Shown here: one piece after another, positions 55,603 through 64,000 of the stretch
Numbering within the stretch: position 1 is the stretch's first letter
Layout: every line of letters begins with the position of its first letter
Assembly (NCBI GenBank): GCA_033439765.1
Contig: JAULSN010000010.1
Span: 682,001 to 746,000 of the forward strand
Length of the DNA: 64,000 bases
Direction of reading: 5' to 3'
From: Lasiosphaeria ovina
Taxonomy: Eukaryota > Ascomycota > Sordariomycetes > Sordariales > Lasiosphaeriaceae
Program-made: the position numbers and the translations under genes
Notes under the pieces: generated by a model
Told to the model about the DNA's origin: nothing
The model's database searches: none
What the model saw: only the letters and a program-made list of their open reading frames with translations

Positions 55603-55611
55603 TTATCAGAT
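55603..55611 (-). promoter_or_regulatory. SreA-type GATA site ATCTGATAA
   Basis: Plus strand reads ttatcagat. 666 bp upstream of the SidI-like start. Confidence 0.6.
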
Positions 55612-56060
55612 CAAACCTGATCTGGAACCAACCATGCTCCTCTCTGCGGCATTTACCAGGGGGACGTGTCCAACGCTCGTGGCACAATGGCTGCTTTTGA
55701 GTTATCAGATGGAGCTAGCAACGCTGCCAAGTGTCCACTGCTGCCCCTCGACGCCTCCATGGTGCCATCATGCCACGCGAGGCCCGCAAGAAATTTCTGC
55801 TGCGTCTCGTCCCGTTACGGGGCCCGCTTTCCTTGTTGCTGGTTCTCCGTTGCGGCTGCCCCTGCGTGTGACCGAGGACCGACCTCGTTCCCACGATTGT
55901 GCCCACCGTTTTCTGGCAGACCAATTTCTGGCAGCCAAGATATGATTGGAAAGTTCGCCGCCAATGCTCCGGCTTCGGGTGCTCGCTGAAAAGCCGAAAG
56001 CGGGATATGAATCAGGAGAAGCTTAAGAAATGCGGACCATAGAGCGTGCTTGAATACATC

Positions 56061-56069
56061 TTATCAGAT
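56061..56069 (-). promoter_or_regulatory. SreA-type GATA site ATCTGATAA
   Basis: Plus strand reads ttatcagat, followed by a weaker agatcagat. 208 bp upstream of the SidI-like start. Confidence 0.6.
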
Positions 56070-56277
56070 TAGATCAGATGAACCTGTGTCGTCGCCCGGT
56101 ATGCGCTTTTTGAACACGTGCTAAGCACTCCGTTGCTTCGAGTTCCGTATTCCGCTTTCGACATCTCGGGCTGCACACACGTAATCAGAGCTTTCCTTCA
56201 CGGTACCCTTAGTCCAGCGCTGCCATCAGTCTGGACTCGAAGAGAGCCATTAGAGACTCGGATGGTGATTGTGCACT

Positions 56278-58162
56278 ATGTCAACATCAGTCTCGACGAC
56301 AGCCACCACGGCGGATGGTCTCGTCCTTCCAGAGCCGCAACGACTATCGATTCTCCACGGTCCTACGGACCCGCCCCTCGTCGATCTCACACTAGGCGAG
56401 CTGCTCAACCTGCAATGTTTGCATCACGGAACGCAAGAGGGGCTCGTCATCCCCTGGACGGGCGCGCGATGGACGTACAACGAGCTCAACCAACATAGCA
56501 GGCTAGTGGCGGCGGCGCTGCTGGGGATGGGCATCGGCGTCGGCGACCGGGTGGGTATCATGGCGGGCAACTGCGAGCAGTACGTATCCGTCTTCTTCGC
56601 GGCCACTCGCATCGGCGCCATCCTCGTCATCCTCAACAACACGTACACGCCCACCGAGGCCCAGTACGCGCTGGACTTTTCAGACTGCAAGGTGCTCTTC
56701 ACAACGAAGCGGATAGGCCGCCTCGACAACATACCCCTGCTCACGCAGCTCGCGGCGAGAGCGGCGCCGGGACCCAAAGTCTTCATTCTCCGGGGCGAGT
56801 CGGAGGGGCACAGGACATATCAGGACGTTTTGGCTGATGGCACCAAGGCCAGCAACCCGGCGCGTCTCCAAGACGCCGAGCGCAAGGTGCAGCCGCACTT
56901 GGTGTGCAACCTCCAGTTCACAAGCGGCACCACGGGGTTACCAAAGGCAGCCATGCTTACTCACCAGTGCGTCGCCTTTTGTTTTCCTGTCCTTTCTTTT
57001 GCTGCCGCTCGATATTGACAAGCAACCTCTTGTAGCAACATCGTGAACAATGCCCGATTCATCGGCGACCGCATGCGGCTAACGCCAGACGACGTCCTGT
57101 GCTGCCCGCCGCCACTGTTCCACTGCTTCGGGCTCGTGCTCGGGCTCATGGCCGTTATGACGCACGGGGCCAAGATCGTGTACCCGGCCGAGGTGTTCGA
57201 CGCAGGGGCGACGCTGCGGGCTATCGTCGACGAACGGTGCACGGCGCTGCATGGGGTGCCGGCTATGTTCGACAGCATCCTGGCGCTGCCCGAAGCGGAG
57301 AGCCTCTCGGCGGCGGGGCTGCGGCTTCGGACGGGCATCATCGCGGGGGCGCCGGTGCCGCGGTACCTGATGGAGCAGCTCGTGTCGCGGCTGGGGATGC
57401 GCGAGTTTACGTCGAGCTACGGGCTGACCGAGGCGTCACCGACGTGCTTCAACGCCTTCACCGACGACGCCGTGGCCACGCGGCTGACCACGGTAGGCAC
57501 GCTGATGCCGCATGCCCATGCTAAGATCGTCGACGCCGACGGCCGTGTCGTGCCTCTGGGCGTCCGCGGCGAGCTATGCATCGGCGGCTACCAGCTGCAG
57601 GCCGGCTACTGGAACAACTCGGCCAAGACGGCCGAGGTCATGGCCCGCGACGAGGCCGGCGTCTTGTGGCTGCACACGGGCGACGAGGCCGTGTTTGACG
57701 AGCGCGGCTACTGCACCATCACGGGGCGCTTCAAGGACATCATCATCCGAGGTAAGTAATGACCAGGCAAATGCCGATACCAACGCGCCCGGGGCAATCG
57801 CTGACAGACGTCGCAACACAGGCGGCGAAAACATCTACCCATTGGAGATTGAAGAGCGGCTCGTGGCCCACCCGGCCATCTCGGTTGCCGTCGTTGTCGG
57901 GCTCAAGGACGCCCACTTCGGCGAGGTAGTAGCAGCTTTTCTCGGTCTCGAGAACGGCCACGCGCGGCCCGCGCTCGGCGAGGTCCGCGACTGGGTGCGG
58001 CGACATCTCGGGAAACACAAGGCGCCAACGCACGTCTTTTGGTTTGGAACCGACGGCGTGCCGGCGTCGGCGCCTCTGACGGGCAGCGGCAAGGTGCGCA
58101 AGTTTGAGATGGCGCAGCTGGGGAACAAGCTTTTGGAGGCGGCGCCGGCAGCAAAGCTGTAA
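56278..58162 (+). CDS. acyl-CoA ligase, SidI-like (mevalonyl-CoA ligase)
   Basis: Three exons: 56278-56966, 57036-57751 and 57822-58162; 1,746 nt, 581 aa; introns of 69 and 70 bp. Adenylate-forming enzyme motifs: the P-loop FTSGTTGLPKAAMLTH, SSYGLTEASP, the Asp-bearing WLHTGDEAVFDERGY, GRFKDIIIRGGENIYP across intron 2, and the catalytic Lys in TGSGKVRKFEM. In Aspergillus SidI activates mevalonate for fusarinine-type siderophores; the assignment here rests on divergent pairing with a SidF/SidL-like gene plus iron-GATA sites. The C-terminus -AKL is a canonical PTS1, fitting peroxisomal siderophore synthesis. The N-terminal QRLSILHGP resembles but does not meet the PTS2 consensus. A general acyl-CoA synthetase cannot be excluded. 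Confidence 0.8.
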
Positions 58163-59070
58163 GGTGAGCGGTAAATAAAATATTAATCGTGCTGAGAGTC
58201 AAGGCGCTGGGAATTGAGGTTTGGGTGCGCAAAAAGAAAGCCCGGAATTGGTGCGGCGTTCTTGCGGTTGTCATGTTTCTTTCGTTTGTAATATCTATAA
58301 ATAAAGTAGTGATTAGAAGCAGGTTTGCTTTGACTTTGAGAGCCTGCTACTTTAGCAACTGGAAATGATGTCGTAATATATGGCTCTGGCGCCGAGTTCA
58401 GTTGGCAAAGGACAGGGAGTTCTGCGACAGCGTGACGCCTAGAGCTGCAATCATGTGCTTTTCCGATGGACGAGACCGGAGACAAGAGGCAGATACAAAA
58501 CCGTAAACAGCAAGAGTCATCCTCGCTTTTTTTCGTACCGCATATGTGAAGGAAAGAAAACTGTCGAGGAAAGAACAACCTTGGCTGCGTAATTCAATTT
58601 ATTTCACTCGAGCTTCTGTCTGGGGTCAAGTACCCGTCAAAGTCGGCGCCTTCTATATGCATTTTAAATTTGGCATTCCTACACGTTCCATTTATTTAAT
58701 TCCCATCCAAAAGTAAGTAGTTTGAAGTCTGAACGGAAGGTCTCTATTTCCTCGCCCTCTTCATATCACGGCACCATACAACAGACATTCCGAAACTTCT
58801 TCTGAATATCCTTCGCAATCCGATTCGATTTTCATCCCATCTCTGCCGTTCGTGTCTCGTCCGAAAATTCCGTTACACTAATTAGCTTGTGGTTGCCGAG
58901 GCGCGCCGCAATCAGTAAGCGTCCCAAGATGAGGCCGGCTTTACTTCTTCACGATAACCTAATGCGCATTCATCTCACGCCTAGATCAAAAAATACAAAG
59001 ACCTATTCCCAGGTGTGGCAACCGCGATAGCTAGCAATATCGGACCGAACATACATCAAACAACAACCAA
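58163..59070. other. intergenic, no gene seen
   Basis: 3' flank of the SidI-like gene and 5' flank of tRNA-Val. A minus-strand frame of 131 aa (58183-58578) has no conserved features. Confidence 0.5.
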
Positions 59071-59157
59071 GCCCGTATGGTCTAGTGGTATGACGTTCGC
59101 CTCACACTCCACAAAAGTGGTCGCGACAGGTCCCAGGTTCGAGCCCTGGTGTGGGCA
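59071..59157 (+). tRNA. tRNA-Val(CAC) with 15-nt intron
   Basis: Cloverleaf: acceptor gcccgta/tgtgggc with discriminator a, D arm gtc/gac, anticodon stem tcgc/gcga, loop CTCACA plus C with anticodon CAC at 59103-59105, intron ctccacaaaagtggt (59107-59121) at the canonical position after base 37, T arm ccagg/cctgg with loop ttcgagc. A and B boxes are intact, so it should be functional. Confidence 0.9.
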
Positions 59158-59288
59158 TTCTTTTTGCTTCTCGTCCCAACATGGGGTACTCCTTGTAGTT
59201 TTTAGATTGCGGGTTTCGAAGAAGAGCGCTTTCGCTGTTCACGTGGGACTAGAGTACTTTGACTTTGCGTTGGGACAGGATAGGGGAC

Positions 59289-59534
59289 TGTTGGAATAAC
59301 GCGCATATCAGTCAAGGGGCTCTGCGGCTCAGCCGCACTGTGGCTGTGGTGGCGCCACGGCTCTGCGACTTAGCCACACCGTGGCTATGGTGGCGCAGGC
59401 CCAGATATCTGGAGCGGCCCGCTCAGGGGAACAGATAGATAGAACACACACAACGAATCCATCACTTGAACCACCAGCTTACGGCGCGCAGCGCACCTGT
59501 TGATTCCAGTACCGGTACCCTGGTGATTCCAACA
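59289..59534 (+). repeat. 5' LTR of the copia element, 246 bp
   Basis: Ends are a perfect 9-bp inverted repeat, TGTTGGAAT and ATTCCAACA, with the TG...CA termini of LTRs. The 3' LTR is beyond the window, so the pair could not be compared. Confidence 0.8.
59318..59396 (+). repeat. 41-bp tandem duplication inside the LTR
   Basis: Two copies starting at 59318 and 59359 (ggctctgcggctcagccgca against ggctctgcgacttagccaca); most differences are G/A and C/T transitions. Confidence 0.8.
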
Positions 59535-59964
59535 CTGATCAGTGGTTAATTCACCACTGTTGGAGCAGTCCAGCGCCACAGATCAGCAAGGTTCAACTAG
59601 AAGAGACAGCGCCGTGGAGACCGGTCGGCCCGGAAGCCGGCCCCTCCTACGAACCTGTGCTAAGGAAGGTATCCCCGCCTACGCAAGAGACGGTATAACG
59701 GAGCATTCGTGCCTCGAATCTCAAGCGCAGCCCGAGGACCTTCAAATCTACGGAAGAAGTGGCCGTGACCGACTCCCTGGCGTCACCTAGCCGTAGAGCG
59801 TCTACCACGCACAGCTCACGCGATCAATTGATCGACCGACCGAGCAATAACGTACGCGTTTAACGCGTATACCCTTCATTCCTTCATTACGCGCTTCACT
59901 TCTTCGTATTCCCTTGCTTTACCCTCTATTTCTTTTCGACCTTCCTTCGGTACTATTTTCCTAC

Positions 59965-60122
59965 TTTCCGAGCCTACCGACGGCTCTTCCAAGTCCTTCG
60001 TTTCCGAGCCTACCGACGGCTCTTCCAAGTCCTTCGTTTCCGAGCCTACCGACGGCTCTTCCAAGTCCTTCGTTTCCGAGCCTACCGACGGCTCCTCCAA
60101 GTCCTTCGTTTCCGAGCCTACA
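59965..60122. repeat. 36-bp minisatellite, 4.4 copies
   Basis: Four almost identical 36-bp units (59965-60000, 60001-60036, 60037-60072, 60073-60108) and a 14-bp partial copy. The unit length is a multiple of 3, so both strands stay open (SLPTALPSPSFP on plus, EEPSVGSETKDL on minus). It lies in the leader of the copia element. Confidence 0.95.
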
Positions 60123-60160
60123 GCCCCTCCCCAGACCCCTTTACCTCCACGATAGCCACG

Positions 60161-63100
60161 ATGCCTGAAGACAAGAGTACCGGGTCCCCGGAACCCTCGC
60201 CTAGCCGACTGGCCTATGAAGAACCCCCCCGTAGCCCGGGACCCGCGATCCCACCCGACCTTCAGGGCGAAGTGGACCCTATAACCTGGGGCGAACTAAC
60301 CAAGTTCGATCAACTCACCTCACCAACGACCAAGCAGATCAGTGGCCACGTTCACTTTCTACTATAATGCTGGCAGAATAAGGCCCTGATAGGAAGATAC
60401 GCGTGGGTACAGTTCACTGAAGAATTCGGGCACTGGGACAGCGCCGCCTGGGCGAAGGTCCCGGGCCGAGCGTAGACCACCCTCCGCAACTGGCTCCGAG
60501 GCAACGGAGTCTTCGTGGCCGTAGACGGTGATAGGGTCTATAACAACCTATACCGGGTAGCTACGGCTAAGGACTTCCACCTCTGGTCCAACGCAGAGGT
60601 CAAATACGAGAAAGGACGGAGCAAGACCTTCAAGATGAATATCCTTGACCCTACCTTCCTCAGGGAGATCCAAGAACCTGACGACGACCTACCGGAACCC
60701 GAGAAGCCACCTGTACGGCCGCTTCGGGAGTAGGAGCCCCTCCCCGCTATAGCACTACCGCTTCGGGAGCCCCTTACCGAGAGACCTCAACGTAGTCTCC
60801 AAGGGCAGGACTTCCGGTACGGCCGCCCTCACTACCCGCCCGTATCAATACCACAAGACGCCCCCATCGCGAAGCAACTCATAGACCTGGCCAAGATGTA
60901 CAACGACGAGATGAAGTACGGCGGCGAGGTATACGATGTACTCGCTTCTAAGCTAGTGATCTTCCAAGACTGCTACCGCCGTCTTGGTATTTCTCAGGGC
61001 TAGTATACCGCGACCTTCCCGAGTATGCTGAAGGGCCGCGCCCTGACCTACTATTACGACTGGCTCTGCGGGTACAACTACGACTTCGCTACGGTAATCG
61101 CCCGGATTAAGGCCTAATTCGAAAGCGAAGAAAATAACTAGTTACGCCTACTGGAGTGGAATAATACCACCCTACGTAAGGTTATCGACGAGAACCTAGG
61201 GAAACTAAGGATCGAATGCCTCGAGCTCTTACTCAACAAGCTTACTAAGATCCAACGCACCCTCCCGATTATTAGCCAGTTAGAAGAACTGCTCCGTATA
61301 TAAGTCCTTAACGCCTGCCGAGGGATCCCGGAATATACACTCTGTCTATATAACCCGGCTGTAACCTACGAAGGCGTACGTAGCCAGCTACGGTCAGCAG
61401 TTAATATTTCAGCCGAAGCTCAGAGACAACAGTCCAATACCTTAGGCCCTGGAGACCCCCAGTAGTACTGGACTAACCGGACCTTTAAAGGCAACGGCCG
61501 AGAGGCACGCTTCGGACGTAAGGGCCGTAGCTTCCCGGCAAAAGGACCCCCGTTAGGTATGAAGTGCTACGTATATAGCAAGCTTGGCTATTGGTTAATA
61601 ATCCATATACCAGAAGAAAGACGCCTGGCCTTCAACCGTTTTAAGAAGAGCAAGTACGCCGGCCAACAACCGTCAACTACGTACGCCCAGTTTCTAGCCT
61701 GGTACGAAGGGACCTAGAGCTTCGATGACCCCGAGGGTAACGATACCTCGACCCTATAGGACCCTGAAGAAAGCGACTAGTCGGAAGACGAAGGTAACGG
61801 CTTCCAAAGCACCTTTTTCCAAGGCTCCACGCCAGCCGACGGCCACGTGATCGCTACCCTACTTGCCGATAACTCTGTACGGCACGGCCTAACGAAGGAG
61901 GACCCCTTTGTGGAGGCTGGAGGGCAGGAAGATCAAGAACCCGCTTTAGTCTTCACCATCGATGGCCGTTACTTAGCTACGGAGTTCTACGGTATTATGC
62001 CCGATACCGGGGCGGCAGGCCTCTCAATAGCCGGGCACTAGCAGTTCCGTGCCCTCTAGAGAGAGCTACCGTCCCTTCGGCTAGGACCGTTAATAGCGGA
62101 AACCACGATCAAGTTCGGCCAAGGCGACGCAGTTACTCCCCTCGGCACTACCACCGTGCCTACCCCCTTCGGCCCCGTTGACTTCCACGTGGTCCCCGTA
62201 GATATACCGTTCCTGCTATGCCTACGGGATATGGATCGCCTAGGCGTGGAGTTTAATAACCTACGTAATCAACTACGTTAAGGTAACCTGACCGTCCCCG
62301 TAATACGGAAATAGGGGCATCCTTGGCTCCAGCTTACTAAAGAAAAGACCCTCGTATATAACTACCTTACCGACGTTGAGCTACGCCGGATCCACCGCCG
62401 ATTCGGCCATCCGTCGGTCGCCCGCCTGTATAAGGTCTTAAAGATAGCCGGGCACCCTATGGAACTCGGAGCCCTCGAGTTCCTTAACCGGGTATGCCAC
62501 TAGTACCAGATGAACGCGGGCCGCCCGGCCCGGTTCAAGTTCACCCTCCACGACGACTACGAGTTTAACTACGAGGTCGTTATCGATATATTATACCTCG
62601 ACGGCCGCCCTATCCTTCACGTCGTCGATACGGCTATAGCCTTCTTAGCGGCTTAGTTCCTGAAGGATATATCGTCAAAACTCGTTTGGGAAGCCCTTTG
62701 CCTCTACTGGATCAATATATACCAAGGGCCGCCCGACTGGCTGGTCACTGACGCCGGCACTTCGTTCCGATCGACCGAGTTCCGGTAGTCGGCTAAGGAG
62801 ATGGGGATCTCGATCAAAGAGATACCCGTAGAAGCCCATAACAGTATCGGCAAGGTTGAACGATACCACGTAGCCCTACGCCGGGCATATACTATCCTAA
62901 GGACTAAAGACCCCGAAGTAAGCCCGGAAGCAGCCCTCTAGATGGCCATTAAGGCAGTCAACGATACGGCCGGGCCTAACGGCCTTATCCCCACCCTCCT
63001 AGTCTTCGGCGCATACCCCCGGTTAACCGAAGACTTAGCGCCCTCGCTATCGATTAAGTAGCGAGCCCTAGTAGTCAAGAAAGCTACCGATGCCGTTAGA

Positions 63101-64000
63101 CGACTCCAGGCCGTACGGCAGGTCAACGGCGCCCTGGTAATACGCAACGGCCCGGTGACCGAACGGACCATTCAACTACTAGTTAACTCCCTAGTCCGTG
63201 TATGGCGCGAGAAAGCCGGCTGGTAGGGACCGTTCAAATTGATCGTAGTTGACGGAGAGAACTGTACCCTGGAGATGACCACCGGCCCACGTACCTTCCG
63301 CTCAACCGTTGTGAAGCCCTACTACGAAGACCCAGCGGCCACAACGGCCATAACGGCCATAACGGCTAGAACGGCTATAACGGCCATACCAGCTACGTTA
63401 ACTATTACGGTATTAGAACCTGAAGTAGCCCCCGCGAGTGAAGCGGAGGATGTGATCGTGGTCAGCGAGGCGAGCTCACAGCGACCTCGCGGCCGACCTC
63501 CCGGCCGACCTCGCGGCCGGCCCCGCGGCCGACCAGCCCATACCTTCCTTCAGGAAGCCGAAGCACCTGAGGCCTTCTTAATAAATAAGGAGTAGGCCGA
63601 CGCTACGTTATCGATACGACTTCGTACCGAAGGCAAGATTACTATACCGGGCGTACCGTTCGAAAGGTCTACTTAATAAGAGATTGATAGTCTAATCGCC
63701 CGGGGAGTATTCGAGTTCATTTATGGCTATAACCAGGGCCACCAACGCATCTTCAAGTCCCGTATCGTTAACGAAGTCAAAGGTAAGAATACCGCCACGC
63801 CCTACGAGAAGTTACGGCTCGTCATCCAAGGCTACGCAGACGATGGTAAAGAGTCTATTTTAACCCAGTCGCCGACGATCCAGCGGGCTAGTCAACGCCT
63901 TATTCTAGCCCTCGCTCCCTCGCTTATGTAACGCGGTATGGTTACCTGGCTACGGGATATCACACAGGCCTACGTTCAGTCAGAAACTACCCTTAACCGC
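60161..64000 (+). pseudogene. copia gag-pol polyprotein, multiply interrupted and truncated by window
   Basis: In order: gag-like N-terminus (MPEDKSTGSPEPSPSRLAYE; WLRGNGVFVAVDGDRVYN), a protease with active site MPDTGAAGLS (about 62000), GAG-pre-integrase IHRRFGHPSVARLYKVL with the zinc-binding His/Cys partly lost (CH-stop-YQM), an integrase core with the D, D, E series (YEVVIDILYLD, WLVTDAGTSF, IGKVERYHVALR), a basic linker with RGRP repeats (63478-63540), and RT start FKSRIVNEVKGKN, LVIQGYADDG, LRDITQAYVQSETTLNR. About 25 stops interrupt the frame, so no full product can be made, although the frame itself is nearly unshifted. Confidence 0.85.

Larger units (their letters stand above)
54833..56277. 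promoter_or_regulatory. shared divergent promoter of siderophore gene pair
   Basis: 1,445 bp separates the start codons of the SidF-like and SidI-like genes. It holds four exact ATCTGATAA motifs, two on each strand, at 55243, 55276, 55603 and 56061. No coding region is supported. Confidence 0.7.
59289..64000 (+). mobile_element. Ty1/copia retrotransposon, RIP-mutated, 3' end outside window
   Basis: Begins with a 246-bp LTR (TGTTGGAAT...ATTCCAACA), then a 36-bp minisatellite, gag, protease, integrase and the first part of reverse transcriptase, in copia order (integrase before RT). About 25 in-frame stops, nearly all TAG or TAA at positions where Gln fits, show C-to-T decay. The LTR starts 131 bp downstream of tRNA-Val. 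Confidence 0.9.

Noticed and set aside
59876..60100. 74-aa minus-strand protein with repeated EEPSVGSETKDL
   Set aside because: Product of a 36-bp minisatellite that is open on both strands; no promoter or homology, and it lies in a retrotransposon leader.
1..64000. CRISPR arrays, rRNA, riboswitches, bacterial-style operons
   Set aside because: None seen; intron structure and gene families are fungal, and the only short tandem arrays are microsatellites and one minisatellite.

Overview
This is chromosomal DNA of a filamentous ascomycete (Pezizomycotina, probably Sordariomycetes). The signs are short spliceosomal introns (about 47-137 bp, GT-AG with a few GC-AG candidates), HET-domain proteins, a Fot1/pogo-type DNA transposon, a copia retrotransposon, siderophore and tyrosinase genes, and RIP-like decay in which repeats and some genes carry CAG/CAA to TAG/TAA changes. 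Exon boundaries were placed by hand from splice signals, reading frame and family knowledge; for nearly every multi-exon gene the summed exons are divisible by three.

Left part (1-28 kb), accessory and repeat-rich. It holds three HET (heterokaryon incompatibility) loci: a decayed HET-ankyrin gene (2.1-4.3 kb, minus), an apparently intact HET gene (11.9-13.3 kb) and a broken HET gene (24.7-27.0 kb). A broken P-loop GTPase/coiled-coil gene lies at 8.7-10.0 kb. Small secreted or surface proteins are interspersed: a Thr-rich protein (6.4 kb), a 78-aa cysteine-rich protein (13.6 kb), a 74-aa signal-plus-membrane-anchor protein (15.7 kb) and a CFEM-like GPI-type protein (17.3 kb). Mobile DNA comprises a 541-bp MITE-like inverted-repeat element (16.1 kb), a 1,859-bp RIP-mutated pogo element with 46-bp terminal inverted repeats and a TA duplication (18.6-20.4 kb), and two inverted copies of another repeat (10.8 and 20.6 kb). 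Two small three-exon genes at 21.8-23.8 kb look like tandem paralogues.

Middle and right part (27-58 kb), gene-dense core. In order: a secreted M24 metallopeptidase, an HSL-type alpha/beta hydrolase, a second alpha/beta hydrolase, a patatin-like (TGL-type) lipase, a leucine tRNA relic, an AMID-like FAD oxidoreductase, a disrupted DUF924-type gene, a multi-pass membrane protein, a DUF1996 secreted protein, a second AMID-like oxidoreductase, a tyrosinase, and a divergent siderophore pair. The pair is a SidF/SidL-type N5-hydroxyornithine acyltransferase and a SidI-type acyl-CoA ligase. Their shared 1.4-kb promoter holds four exact ATCTGATAA sites, the recognition sequence of the fungal iron-responsive GATA repressor, and a fifth lies upstream of the second AMID-like gene. 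This suggests a small iron regulon.

Right end (59-64 kb): an intron-containing tRNA-Val(CAC), then 131 bp downstream a copia retrotransposon with a 246-bp 5' LTR and gag, protease, integrase and RT readable through about 25 in-frame stops. It runs off the window.
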